A stretch of 36,200 bases of DNA from an uncultured Lachnospiraceae bacterium (GCA_902489645.1 CABUAW010000022.1:1-36200), one strand, 5' to 3'; counted from the stretch's first letter, positions 24,442-33,089 are shown. The notes: a model not told the origin generated them from the letters alone. Numbers and translations: made by a program.

Positions 24442-25122
24442 ATGAATGAAGAAACAACCAGTTATTCAATGCCGCTCATCGGTGACAAGGCTCCCGCTTT
24501 TACGGCGCTTACAACGCAGGGAACAGTAAATTTCCCGGAAGATTTTAAAGGGAAATGGGTTTTGTTCTTTTCCCATCCGTCGGATTTTACACCCGTGTGT
24601 ACCACTGAGTTTATGACGCTTGCATCCATGGAAGATTCATTTAAAGAAATCAACACACAATTAATGGGATTATCTGTGGATTCCCTTTATTCGCATATAG
24701 CATGGATTCGGAAAATCGAGGAATTGGAATGGAATGGCATTTCAAAGCCTAAAATTAACTTTCCGGTAATTGCCGATTTAAATATGAAGGTTTCTAAAAA
24801 ATACGGCATGCTCCAGCCAAATGTATCCAGCACACAGGCCGTGCGGGCCGTCTTTATTATTGACCCGGAGGCCATTATCCGCGCGATTATTTATTATCCG
24901 CTGACAACCGGCCGAAATTTCGAAGAAATCCGCCGGGCAATTATCGCTCTGCAAAAAGCGGACGCAGACCATTGCTCTACGCCGGCCAACTGGGTTCCGG
25001 GAAAGGACGTTATCATTCCGACACCAACGACCTGCGCGGAAGCAGAACTTAACATGTCTAAAAATTCGGATACCGAGTATAGCCTTGACTGGTTCCTGCG
25101 TTTCCGCAAAGAATCCAGATAA
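24442..25122 (+). CDS. Peroxiredoxin (Prx6/AhpC-TSA type)
   Basis: Reduces peroxides in the cytoplasm. The product is 226 residues from the ATG at 24442 (AGGAGG 8 bases upstream); the frame extends to 24373, but that overlaps the promoter. The peroxidatic site is PSDFTPVC with Cys53, in the order Pro46, Thr50, Cys53, with the supporting Arg in AVRAVFIIDP. The long C-terminal part (PLTTGRNFEEIRRAI onward, with NWVPGKDVIIPTPT) is typical of the Prx6 group. Two later Cys (in DHCSTP and TTCAEAE) could act as resolving cysteines as in archaeal members. A protective role in an anaerobe with oxygen-sensitive dehydratase and NadA is sensible. Confidence 0.93.
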   Translation: MNEETTSYSMPLIGDKAPAFTALTTQGTVNFPEDFKGKWVLFFSHPSDFTPVCTTEFMTLASMEDSFKEINTQLMGLSVDSLYSHIAWIRKIEELEWNGISKPKINFPVIADLNMKVSKKYGMLQPNVSSTQAVRAVFIIDPEAIIRAIIYYPLTTGRNFEEIRRAIIALQKADADHCSTPANWVPGKDVIIPTPTTCAEAELNMSKNSDTEYSLDWFLRFRKESR

Positions 25123-25124
25123 TT

Positions 25125-26984
25125 TCATACATAACGATTTTTATTGAAGCCTGCCCAAATATTTTGCAAGAAATTTTCGGGCAGGCTATTTTCATATGCC
25201 GTATCAGTAATACCGGTTCCCGTGTTTGGATGCACGGAGGAATACCATTGGTCACAGACAAAAATAAAAATGAAAATAAAGCACAGGAGCCTGAGCAACC
25301 GATGGGGAATCCGACGTATAAGATTATCCAATAACGGAGCAAAAACATAGACAATCAGAAGGCCTCCGATGCCAAAGGTCAGCAGCCCTTCCGCACAGAT
25401 ACGCCCGTGAAGGTTCAGGTAATAGCCGGTATAGTCCCACCATCGCTGACCGTTGTGTGTGATTTCCAGATAATATCCGGTAAAATATTCAACAAGGCCG
25501 CAGAGGGTGACGGCGGAAATGAATTCCAGGGGCGGATTTTTACGGAATTTATTTAAAAGCAATAAAATCAGGACGCCGCCTGCACCATAAATCGGCAGCC
25601 ATGGACCGTGGAGAACGCCGCGGTTGACAAACTCTGCGTAGGTAATCATGTGAAGGCTGACCTCCCAAATCCACCCGATAAATGACAGGATAAAAAAAAT
25701 AGCAACGAGCGACCAGACAGAATAATGCCGGATATAATGAACGGTCCCAATCCATTCCCGCATTGCATCGGAGGGGAAGGGCGAAAGGCGTGTTGGATAA
25801 ACCCGGCCCCCGGCCGCAGCAATTTCACGTTCAATGCGCACAAGACGCGCCTGGTCTTTTTCATAAATACGCTCCGACTCAAAATTGCCAAAGGTCACGC
25901 CAAAAATATCGGCAATAAATTTCTGAAAGCCCTTTAATTCAGAAAGAACAACCTCCGATTGGGCCGCGGCGATAACATCCGAATATGCGGTTTCAATTGT
26001 TTTTGCATCTGCCCTTTCGTAGAGATAATTGTCATTTAATAAATCAATGTTTTCAATGTTCTTTTCCCTGGCCAGCCGGCGCAGTTGTACATAATATTCG
26101 GTGAAAAAGGCCACCGTATAGGGATTCGTAAAGAGAATGTTCGTCACTCCCAGTGTTGCACTTCCAAGCAGCGTCCATCCCAGGAAGGAAAGTTCGTGAA
26201 CAAAACATTCCCATTTATGCCCCTTCATCATCCGGGCGGACAGCCGAATCGCCGTCCGTGGAGAAATCCCCGGATTTTCTGCGACAATAAAAGGAACCAT
26301 ATAATAAGAATAGTGTTTAATCACGCCGCCAATCACGGTACACCACCATAATGCTTTAAAAATACGTACAAGCAGCATCGTTGAAGCGGCCCGAAGCCAG
26401 CGTTTTATTTTAAGAAGAAAGAGCAGACGATGGCTGTGTATTTCCTCGTAACAATACCCTTCCAGAAACATTCTGCGGACAATGACCGGATAGACATTAA
26501 TGGTTAAAAACCAGCCCCCGAAAATAATCAGCATGCCGAGGATAATCAGGAGCATCAAAGAAATGCTCCGGGATTGGAACAGGGACTGCAAGCCCATGGC
26601 AATGCGAACAAAAAGTGAACCGGAAGTGACACTATTAATAAAGGCGGAAAGCACACCCCGGCTCCGTCCGAAAACAGCCGCATTATTTTTTTCAGATTGG
26701 GCTACAATACGCTGCGTAAGCCGGGACGCCTGGGCATCCCCTTCCTCCAGCTCCCCGGAAATAATGTGTGAAATAACATCCGCCAGTCCCTCTTCCGGAC
26801 CGGTAACAGTGGAATTCTCCGGGGTACTTTCGATAACCGAAGGATTTGCCGAATTGATAATACTCAGGGAGGAACTGAATTCGCTGCCGATGAAAGCAGC
26901 CAACAGGCAGAGCGCGACAAACAGCGGGTAATGTCGCTTTAAATTGTGACGGGCGCGCCGTTTGAGTTCTTTTCTGTGCAGCAT
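25125..26984 (-). CDS. DUF975 + CmpB-type (putative ABC transporter type IV) fusion membrane protein
   Basis: A 619-residue membrane protein. The start at 26984 has GGAGG 5 bases upstream; a longer frame to 27035 lacks this. The N-terminal part, RKELKRRARHNLKRHYPLFV then several membrane segments and ENPGISPRTAIRLSARMMKGHKW, matches the DUF975 family. A soluble linker of about 130 residues follows. The C-terminal part (about residues 430-600) has about five membrane segments with FIGWIWEVSLHMI, FVNRGVLHGPWLPIYGAGG, EYFTGYYLEITHNGQRWWDYTGYYLNLHGRI broken across conserved aromatic residues, as in PF06541 proteins. Both families usually occur as separate proteins. No ATPase is adjacent. Function unknown. 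Confidence 0.82.
   Translation of the reverse strand: MLHRKELKRRARHNLKRHYPLFVALCLLAAFIGSEFSSSLSIINSANPSVIESTPENSTVTGPEEGLADVISHIISGELEEGDAQASRLTQRIVAQSEKNNAAVFGRSRGVLSAFINSVTSGSLFVRIAMGLQSLFQSRSISLMLLIILGMLIIFGGWFLTINVYPVIVRRMFLEGYCYEEIHSHRLLFLLKIKRWLRAASTMLLVRIFKALWWCTVIGGVIKHYSYYMVPFIVAENPGISPRTAIRLSARMMKGHKWECFVHELSFLGWTLLGSATLGVTNILFTNPYTVAFFTEYYVQLRRLAREKNIENIDLLNDNYLYERADAKTIETAYSDVIAAAQSEVVLSELKGFQKFIADIFGVTFGNFESERIYEKDQARLVRIEREIAAAGGRVYPTRLSPFPSDAMREWIGTVHYIRHYSVWSLVAIFFILSFIGWIWEVSLHMITYAEFVNRGVLHGPWLPIYGAGGVLILLLLNKFRKNPPLEFISAVTLCGLVEYFTGYYLEITHNGQRWWDYTGYYLNLHGRICAEGLLTFGIGGLLIVYVFAPLLDNLIRRIPHRLLRLLCFIFIFIFVCDQWYSSVHPNTGTGITDTAYENSLPENFLQNIWAGFNKNRYV
25149..25190 (+). terminator. 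Possible peroxiredoxin terminator inside the convergent gene
   Basis: GCCTGCCC (25149-25156) and GGGCAGGC (25179-25186) pair perfectly and are followed by TATTTT. The hairpin lies within the last codons of the convergent membrane protein gene, whose stop is only 2 bases from the peroxiredoxin stop. Confidence 0.45.
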
Positions 26985-27033
26985 GGGGTCCTCCTTCGTG
27001 GGTAATATCATAAAGTTGCTTTTGCGTTCATGC

Positions 27034-27069
27034 AAAAAAGTCCGGAAACCAACTTTTCCGGACTTTTTT
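27034..27069. terminator. Terminator of the tRNA-Glu/tRNA-Cys unit
   Basis: AAAAAAGTCCGGAAA (27034-27048) and TTTCCGGACTTTTTT (27055-27069) are exact complements with T-runs on both strands. Confidence 0.92.
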
Positions 27070-27071
27070 AG

Positions 27072-27143
27072 AGGCGCAGACCGGATTTGAACCGGTGCGT
27101 ACTGGTGTTGCAGACCATTGCCTTACCACTTGGCTACTGCGCC
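27072..27143 (-). tRNA. tRNA-Cys (GCA), copy 2
   Basis: Identical over all 72 bases to the plus-strand copy at 23451-23522 but inverted. It lies 22 bases after tRNA-Glu and is probably co-transcribed with it. Confidence 0.96.
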
Positions 27144-27165
27144 TTATTTTATGCACTTTGCATAA

Positions 27166-27237
27166 TGACTCCAAGGGGATTTGAACCCCTGTTACCGCCG
27201 TGAAAGGGCGGTGTCTTAACCGCTTGACCATGGAGCC
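27166..27237 (-). tRNA. tRNA-Glu (TTC)
   Basis: A 72-base cloverleaf on the minus strand: acceptor GGCTCCA/TGGAGTC, anticodon loop CTTTCAC with TTC at 27202-27204, T-arm GTTCAAAT, discriminator A. CCA is not encoded. Confidence 0.95.
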
Positions 27238-27249
27238 TCAACGATGTCT

Positions 27250-27278
27250 ATACTATCATATCTAAAGATTTTTGGCAA
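27250..27278 (-). promoter_or_regulatory. tRNA-Glu/tRNA-Cys promoter
   Basis: On the minus strand TTGCCA (27273-27278), 17 bases, TAGTAT (27250-27255), 12 bases before tRNA-Glu. Confidence 0.6.
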
Positions 27279-27321
27279 GAGAAATTTTTATTTTTCCACA
27301 ACTTTTTTTCGAAACGGCGCC

Positions 27322-27918
27322 CTAAAGCGCCATTTCTATTTCATCGCATATTTTCTCAGTATCTACGGCGTCTATATCCGTGACATCCACCGTAATCGTG
27401 CGCCCCAGACGGATATCGTAATCCTTTTCACGGCACATGCGGACATACTCATCAAAAGTCATTATGGCCATCCAGTCTTCTTTTGCGGCCGACTGCCCGC
27501 GATGATACCGGTTCAGCAAATGTCCGGGGTGGCGTTTGTCATGGTCGTCCCGCCGAAGTCCCCGCAAATAAAGCGTTTTCATATCGCCAGTCAGTAAAAT
27601 CGTAATCATCGAATAGCCATGACGCGCCGCAAGCTGATGCAGTTTATCCGCATGTTTTCTGCAGAACGGATATTCAATCAAAATGTTTTTTTCTGTTTTC
27701 ATCCGGCCATCTAAAATCCGATAAAATTCCATTAAGCTCCTGTCATTTAACCGGGTCTTATCGGATGCGCTGTCAAAACCGTATCGGTCAAAATATTTTT
27801 CCTTAATAACATCGTAAGAAATTAACTCTAATTCAGGAAAACGGCGGCATATCCGCCCTGAAAGGCTGGACTTGCCGCAGCCCGGGCACCCTGTCACAAT
27901 AATCAAATTTTTCTTCAT
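27322..27918 (-). CDS. P-loop kinase-like protein of the sugar cluster
   Basis: A 198-residue soluble ATPase/kinase. The Walker A loop is GCPGCGKSS (10-18), followed by a possible substrate Asp in LISYDVIKEKY and an Arg-rich lid (LRGLRRDDHDKRHPGHLLNRYHRG) of the kind found in small-molecule kinases and polynucleotide or zeta-toxin-type kinases. The Walker B is not obvious; ILIEYPF may serve. It is the last gene of the transport/SIS operon, 30 bases after the second SIS gene, so a sugar or sugar phosphate is a reasonable substrate, but no specific family could be named. Confidence 0.78.
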   Translation of the reverse strand: MKKNLIIVTGCPGCGKSSLSGRICRRFPELELISYDVIKEKYFDRYGFDSASDKTRLNDRSLMEFYRILDGRMKTEKNILIEYPFCRKHADKLHQLAARHGYSMITILLTGDMKTLYLRGLRRDDHDKRHPGHLLNRYHRGQSAAKEDWMAIMTFDEYVRMCREKDYDIRLGRTITVDVTDIDAVDTEKICDEIEMAL

Positions 27919-27948
27919 AGAATCATCCCTTCCGCAATAGGGCCAAAA

Positions 27949-28530
27949 TCAGCAGGCCACTGTAATTCCAAGAATTTTTTCAACCGCGTACATCAGCAAA
28001 TGATTCATCATTAAATGCAAATCTTCGACAACCTTCATATTATTTAACGGAACGTAAAAGCTGTAATCTGCTATTTCTTTTAATTTTCCTCCGCCGAAGC
28101 CGCAGAAGCCAACGGTCTTAACGCCCTGCTCTTTCGCATAGGAAACCGCATGCAACACATTGGCGCTGTTGCCGCTGCCGCTGAAGCCAATCACCAAATC
28201 CTCCGGCTGCAGCTTGCCGCGCAACTGAAATCGGTAAATCTCTTCGTAACTTATATCGTTGGCAATGGAAAGCATCGTTGCCACACTATCATTTAAACAG
28301 CAAATCTTGAATTTCCGTTCAACATATTCGGATACTCCCTTATTAAAATCATTCGCCATATGAGACGCCGTAGTCGCGCTGCCGCCATTGCCAAATACAT
28401 AAATCGTTCCCCCGGCCTGATAGGTTTCCATCATCACATCGAGAACGCTCTGTATTTCGCCCTTGTCAACCACTTCCAACATCTCTTTTTCCATTTCAAT
28501 ATACTGAGTAATGTAATCCGCCTCTTTCAT
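27949..28530 (-). CDS. SIS-domain sugar isomerase-like protein (second copy)
   Basis: A 193-residue single SIS domain. Phosphosugar-binding motifs are YVFGNGGSATTASHMANDF (about 44-62) and IGFSGSGNSANVLHA, with a C-terminal DLHLMMNHLL helix like that of GmhA. Compared with the neighbouring SIS protein it has Asp in place of the Glu that follows the SIS loop, so catalysis may differ or it may be the binding half of a heteromer. The start at 28530 has GGAGGG 9 bases upstream; a longer frame (to 28602) would overlap the previous gene. Phosphoheptose or ketose-phosphate isomerase, or a DiaA-like protein, are options. Confidence 0.85.
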   Translation of the reverse strand: MKEADYITQYIEMEKEMLEVVDKGEIQSVLDVMMETYQAGGTIYVFGNGGSATTASHMANDFNKGVSEYVERKFKICCLNDSVATMLSIANDISYEEIYRFQLRGKLQPEDLVIGFSGSGNSANVLHAVSYAKEQGVKTVGFCGFGGGKLKEIADYSFYVPLNNMKVVEDLHLMMNHLLMYAVEKILGITVAC

Positions 28531-28552
28531 GCCTTCCGGCCCTCCTTTTATT

Positions 28553-29131
28553 TTACTTACCAAACAATGTCTTTTCAATACAATCGCATAAAATATGTCC
28601 AATCATAATATGACTTTCCTGAATTCTCGGCGTATCCCTTCCCGGAACAAGGAAAGAAAAATCACAATATTTCAGGCTCTGGCCGCCGCAGCCGCCTAAA
28701 AATCCCACGGTTTTTATTCCCATAGTCTGTGCCGTTTTCAGCGCCAATGTAATATTTTCAGAATGTCCCGTCGTTGAAAAACACCAGAGAATGTCCCCCC
28801 GACGACCAAGGGCCTGAACCTGCCGTTCAAAAATAAGTTCATACGCATAATCATTGCCAATGGAGGTTAAAATCGACGCATTACAATTCAGCGCGATGGC
28901 CGGCAGCGGTTTTCGGTCGATTCGAAACCGGCTGACAAATTCCGCCGTCAGATGCTGTGCATCCGACGCGCTTCCACCGTTTCCGCACAAAAGCACCTTA
29001 CCGCCGTTTTTCAATACGGCTATCGTTTCCTCCACAACATGTAATATCTCATCCAGAAATTCCTGTGACTGATAAATTTCCTGTTTTAAACGAATGCTGT
29101 CTTCTATCGAATCTTTAATGAATTCCCTCAT
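28553..29131 (-). CDS. SIS-domain phosphoheptose-isomerase-like protein (GmhA type)
   Basis: A 192-residue SIS protein. LLCGNGGSASDAQHLTAEF (48-65) holds the phosphosugar loop and Glu64, the position of catalytic Glu65 of E. coli GmhA; CFSTTGHSENITLA is the second phosphate loop; QESHIMIGHILCD (171-183) carries the His residues expected at the GmhA active site. GmhA converts sedoheptulose 7-phosphate to D-glycero-D-manno-heptose 7-phosphate. No other heptose-nucleotide genes (hldE, gmhB) are visible, so the reaction here may be catabolic. GGAGGT precedes the ATG; 15 bases separate it from the ABC ATPase gene. Confidence 0.87.
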   Translation of the reverse strand: MREFIKDSIEDSIRLKQEIYQSQEFLDEILHVVEETIAVLKNGGKVLLCGNGGSASDAQHLTAEFVSRFRIDRKPLPAIALNCNASILTSIGNDYAYELIFERQVQALGRRGDILWCFSTTGHSENITLALKTAQTMGIKTVGFLGGCGGQSLKYCDFSFLVPGRDTPRIQESHIMIGHILCDCIEKTLFGK

Positions 29132-29146
29132 TTTTATTACCTCCGG

Positions 29147-30226
29147 CTAAATAATATGAACGTCTGAAATGTCCAGCTCTATTTTTGCTTTTTCACCGGC
29201 TTCATAAATGTGTTTTGTCTTTGGATTATTTTCATGAATTGTAAATTTATTACCGAACACTTCCAATTCATAAAGCTGGTAGGCTCCCATAAACGTTGAA
29301 AGCGTAACCTCCGCCTCAAAAATTCCTTTTTCCTGTACGGAGCATGCCTCCGGTCGGATGACAATCGCGCACTCCTCGCCGACGCCGTACTTTTTTCCGT
29401 CGGCCGGTACCCTGTCCAGTAAAATCCCTTCAACCAAAATCTGTACCGTGTCATTATCATTGATTTTCTGAATTTTTCCATGGAGAATATTTGCCGTACC
29501 AATAAAATTTGCCGAAAACTCACTGTTTGGCCGGTAATAGACATCCTTTGGCGTACCGGCCTGAGCAATTTTTCCATCCTTTAAAATCACAATCCGGTCC
29601 GACATACTCATGGCCTCCGCCTGGTCGTGGGTTACATAAACCGCCGTAATCCCCACGGCCTTTTGGATACGCCGGATTTCCGTGCGCATCTGAACTCTCA
29701 ATTTGGCATCCAAATTCGAGAGAGGTTCGTCAAACAATAAGACTCCCGGTTCCATAACGAGGGCCCGCGCCAGTGCGACACGCTGCTGCTGTCCGCCGGA
29801 AAGCTCATTCGTATGCCTGTTTTCATAACCGGTCAAACCGGTCAATTTCAATATTTCGGTCACACGGGCACGAACCTCGTCGGAGGAGAGTTTTTTTATC
29901 TTCAATCCATAGGAAATATTGTCATATACATTCAGATTCGGGAACAGCGCATAGGTTTGAAATACCATGGCCGTATCCCGCTTATCCGGGCTCAAATGGC
30001 GAATCGATTCGCCGCCCAGAAGAATATCGCCCTGGGACGGTTTTTCAAATCCGGCAATCATGCGCAGCGTTGTTGTTTTTCCGCAGCCGGAAGGCCCTAA
30101 CAGCGTCACAAATTCCCCCGGTTCGATATCCAGAGAAACATCGTCCACCGCATGGACGTCCCCATTACCTTTTTTACCCGGATATATTTTAGAAAGATGT
30201 TTCAGCGTAACTCCTTTTGCTTTCAT
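29147..30226 (-). CDS. ABC transporter ATP-binding protein (FbpC/AfuC/PotA type)
   Basis: A 359-residue cytoplasmic ATPase driving the adjacent permease. Walker A is GPSGCGKTT (44-52), the Q-loop is in MVFQTYALFP, the signature is LSGGQQQR, Walker B VLLFDEP, and the switch His is in YVTHDQAEA. The last 110 residues form a TOBE-type regulatory domain. AAGGAGG precedes the ATG; 13 bases separate it from the permease gene. Substrate group (iron, phosphonate, hexose phosphate) is not decided by the ATPase. Confidence 0.95.
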   Translation of the reverse strand: MKAKGVTLKHLSKIYPGKKGNGDVHAVDDVSLDIEPGEFVTLLGPSGCGKTTTLRMIAGFEKPSQGDILLGGESIRHLSPDKRDTAMVFQTYALFPNLNVYDNISYGLKIKKLSSDEVRARVTEILKLTGLTGYENRHTNELSGGQQQRVALARALVMEPGVLLFDEPLSNLDAKLRVQMRTEIRRIQKAVGITAVYVTHDQAEAMSMSDRIVILKDGKIAQAGTPKDVYYRPNSEFSANFIGTANILHGKIQKINDNDTVQILVEGILLDRVPADGKKYGVGEECAIVIRPEACSVQEKGIFEAEVTLSTFMGAYQLYELEVFGNKFTIHENNPKTKHIYEAGEKAKIELDISDVHII

Positions 30227-30239
30227 CAGATTTCCTCCT

Positions 30240-31913
30240 TTAGACCATTAAATTTGTATCGCTGCTTCTGCCAAACCGCCGTAAAATAAGATTCATCACG
30301 CCAACTGCCACAAAAACGATGGCCATTAATATAACGGACAAGGCCGCCGCATAACCAAACTGACCCTTATCCACATGCTGCATAACACGGACGGTCAGCA
30401 AATTGTAGTTTGCAGAAACAAGGAAAATAACTGCACTGATAGCCGTCATACTCTTGACAAAGCTGAATACCAGACCCGTATAAAAGGCCGGCCGAATCAA
30501 AGGCAGAGTAATCGAAGAAAAAACCTTTGCCGAGTTCGCTCCTAAATCTGTCGCAGCCTCCTCGATGCTTGGGTCAATCTGCCGCAGCGCCGACATTCCG
30601 GAACGGACGCCGACAGGCAGTCGGGTCATGACAAGAACGATGACCAGAATCCACAACGTATTCGTCAAAACCAGTGGTTTTGAATTAAAAGTAAGAATAT
30701 AACCCAGGCCAAATACCGTTCCCGGTACCGCCATTCCAAGCATGGACACATATTCGACAAAACGTCTTCCCAAAAAACGTTTCCGTACAACCAGATAAGC
30801 AACAATCATGGAAAGAATACCGCCAATCGGCGCGGCCAGCACAGCAATCAATAAGGTGTCTTTTACCGGCTTTATACTATATTTAAATACATAATCAAAA
30901 TTCTTCAATACGAATGTATAATCGGCTCCCCACGTTTTAAAGAAGGCGCTGAGTACCAAAAATATATAAAACAACAATACCCAGAAGGAAACAAACAGAC
31001 AAAGCCCATTTGACGTTATAACAATCCCTTTATCCTCAATCATTTCCCGGACGCGGCTGGCTTTTCCGGTCAGGGTAACATAAGACCGTTTATCAAGAAT
31101 GGCCTTCTGCAAAATAAACACAATCAGCGTAACACTGAGCAGGATGGCGGCAATCGCCGTCCCAGTCTGCGTGTCATAGTTACCAATGGCCTGAATATAT
31201 ATCTGGGATGCCAATGTTTTATAACCGCCGCCCAAAATCATTGGATTTGAAAAATCCGTTACCGATTCAATAAATGAAAGCAAAAACACATTGGCAAGCC
31301 CCGAAGCCAACATCGGAAGCATGACGGAGGTAAACACTTTCAGACGATTTGCGCCCAGATTTCGGGCTGCTTCCTCCATGGAAACATCAAAATTCTCCAA
31401 AAGGCCATCCAACGTCATTGCCGCAATGGGAAAGAAGGTCATTGTCTGTACAACGACAAGCCCCTTAAACCCATAAATATCAAAATTTGAAATTCCTAGC
31501 AATTTATATGTGATAATACCGCGCCGCCCCAAAAGCGTAATTGCAGACAGGGCCAGTACGAAAGGCGGCGAAATAATCGGCAGGATTTCTATAACACTAT
31601 ATAATTTCTTAAAAGGGCTTTTTACGCACTGTTTCACATAAGCAAATAAAAAGCCGATAATGGTTGAGGTCAGCCCAACCGTAATTCCCAACTTCAATGT
31701 GTTTCCAAATGCGGTGATAAAATTACTGCTTTTAAACAGCGCCTTATAAGAATCAAAGGACAACACGCCGCTTTTATCGATAAAGCTGCCTTTCAGGATT
31801 GAAAACAACGGAAGAAGTACAAACAGCAGCAACACTGCGATGACAAAAACAATGACCAGAAGCAGTACCGGGTCTTGTAACATTCCCCTCTTTTTGCGAG
31901 ATTTTGTTCCCAT
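30240..31913 (-). CDS. ABC transporter permease with two fused permease halves (FbpB/AfuB type)
   Basis: A 557-residue protein with about 12 membrane segments in two homologous halves. Each half has the EAA loop that contacts the ATPase: MEEAARNLGANRLKVF in the first and IEEAATDLGANSAKVFSS in the second. This doubled layout is typical of FbpB/AfuB-like transporters. GGGGG precedes the ATG at 31913. It lies between the binding-protein and ATPase genes. Confidence 0.94.
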   Translation of the reverse strand: MGTKSRKKRGMLQDPVLLLVIVFVIAVLLLFVLLPLFSILKGSFIDKSGVLSFDSYKALFKSSNFITAFGNTLKLGITVGLTSTIIGFLFAYVKQCVKSPFKKLYSVIEILPIISPPFVLALSAITLLGRRGIITYKLLGISNFDIYGFKGLVVVQTMTFFPIAAMTLDGLLENFDVSMEEAARNLGANRLKVFTSVMLPMLASGLANVFLLSFIESVTDFSNPMILGGGYKTLASQIYIQAIGNYDTQTGTAIAAILLSVTLIVFILQKAILDKRSYVTLTGKASRVREMIEDKGIVITSNGLCLFVSFWVLLFYIFLVLSAFFKTWGADYTFVLKNFDYVFKYSIKPVKDTLLIAVLAAPIGGILSMIVAYLVVRKRFLGRRFVEYVSMLGMAVPGTVFGLGYILTFNSKPLVLTNTLWILVIVLVMTRLPVGVRSGMSALRQIDPSIEEAATDLGANSAKVFSSITLPLIRPAFYTGLVFSFVKSMTAISAVIFLVSANYNLLTVRVMQHVDKGQFGYAAALSVILMAIVFVAVGVMNLILRRFGRSSDTNLMV

Positions 31914-31936
31914 ATTAAGTCCCCCTATTTGTCAAA

Positions 31937-31964
31937 ATGGAGGGTACATCTCTGCACCCTCCAT
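31937..31964 (-). promoter_or_regulatory. Hairpin between binding-protein and permease genes
   Basis: ATGGAGGGT (31937-31945) and ACCCTCCAT (31956-31964) pair perfectly. On the minus strand only TTTT follows. Such elements commonly let the binding protein be made in excess over the membrane components. Confidence 0.6.
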
Positions 31965-31994
31965 CCTCAGCAAACACCTTTTTCGTCAATCTGT

Positions 31995-33089
31995 TTAGTT
32001 ACCTGTCAACTCCGCCCATTTTGTCGTAAAATCAGCTTTGTTTTCACCGGCCCATACCGTATCGTAGTTAATTGTCTTTGCATCCGCAATACTTGCCGTT
32101 GCTTCCGGATTTTCGGCACCCTCAGCCGTCAGGAACTGATATGCACCATAGTCTTTAAACATATTCTGGCAATCGGCTGTCAAAGCCCAATCATAGAAAA
32201 TTTTAGCTGCTTCCTGGTCAGGGCCATCGGCCAAAATAGCCATAGCTCCGGTTTCATAGCCAGTACCCTCGGAAGGAACCGTTACTGTCAATAAATCCTC
32301 ATATCCTTCAAGCTGGTTCATAATCGCATCGTGGCAGAAACAAATACCTACGGCAACTTCGCCGGAAATGACGGATGCAATACAGCCTGAGCCACGCTCT
32401 GTATACTGAAGGACATTGTCATTTAATTTCTGCATATAATCGAAGCCTTCGTCTTCGCCCATTAACTGGAGTACCGTTGCCAAAATAACATATCCGGTGG
32501 AAGAAGCGGCCGGCGATGCCAGCATAATTTCACCTTTAAGTTCATCCTGCAACAGCTCTTCCCATGATGAAGGCGCTTCAATGCCCAATTCAGCCAGACG
32601 GTCATTATTGCTTACAAAGCCTACATATCCAATATAAATACCCGTCCAGTAATTGTCCGCATCTTTATATTTATCTTCAATAGATGCTGCATTCGGGGAT
32701 TCATACTGTAATAACAGCCCCTCTTCCTTCGCTGTGATAAACGGGTCCGCCGGACCGCCAAACCATACGGAGGCTGTCGGATTATCCTTTTCAGCCTGAA
32801 CTCTTGCGAGAATCTCGCCGCCGCCCAGAACGACGCAGTCCGTCTGAATTCCGGTTTCTTCCTGGAATCTCTCACATATAGCCTGGGTTTCATCGTCAAA
32901 TACTGCGGAGTAAATGGTCAGTTTCAAATCTGAATGGTCCTCCGAAGCTTCGCTTTCTGCCGTTGTTTCCCCCGTTGTCTCCGCCGTTGTCTCTTCCCCA
33001 GCGGCTGTCTCCTTTGTATCGGAGCCACATCCGGCCAGCAAACACGTTACAAGTGTGAATGCCATCAATAAACTTACAATTTTTTTCAT
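31995..33089 (-). CDS. ABC transporter substrate-binding lipoprotein (AfuA/FbpA-like)
   Basis: A 364-residue extracellular solute-binding protein. The signal ends CLLAGC with Cys21 lipidated, followed by an acidic/Thr linker. The mature part has the iron/phosphonate/sugar-phosphate binding-protein pattern: LTIYSAVFDDETQAICERF, VVLGGGEILARVQAE, ASVWFGGPADPFI and a late ANTIN-like NYDTVWAG. The ATG at 33089 has GAGGAGG six bases upstream; a GTG frame to 33104 overlaps that site. AfuA in Actinobacillus binds hexose and heptose phosphates, and the isomerase and aldolase genes in this operon favour a phosphorylated sugar over iron. Confidence 0.92.
   Translation of the reverse strand: MKKIVSLLMAFTLVTCLLAGCGSDTKETAAGEETTAETTGETTAESEASEDHSDLKLTIYSAVFDDETQAICERFQEETGIQTDCVVLGGGEILARVQAEKDNPTASVWFGGPADPFITAKEEGLLLQYESPNAASIEDKYKDADNYWTGIYIGYVGFVSNNDRLAELGIEAPSSWEELLQDELKGEIMLASPAASSTGYVILATVLQLMGEDEGFDYMQKLNDNVLQYTERGSGCIASVISGEVAVGICFCHDAIMNQLEGYEDLLTVTVPSEGTGYETGAMAILADGPDQEAAKIFYDWALTADCQNMFKDYGAYQFLTAEGAENPEATASIADAKTINYDTVWAGENKADFTTKWAELTGN

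Noticed and set aside
27028..27231. 67-residue minus-strand frame through tRNA-Glu and tRNA-Cys
   Set aside because: It consists of translated tRNA sequence and terminator.
27316..27331. Terminator at the end of the kinase gene
   Set aside because: A GGCGC/GCGCC stem is visible, but the downstream bases on the minus strand are A-rich, so it does not look like an intrinsic terminator.
29147..33089. Ferric iron ABC importer
   Set aside because: The transporter family includes iron importers, but the operon's aldolase, SIS proteins, kinase and ROK regulator point to a sugar phosphate.
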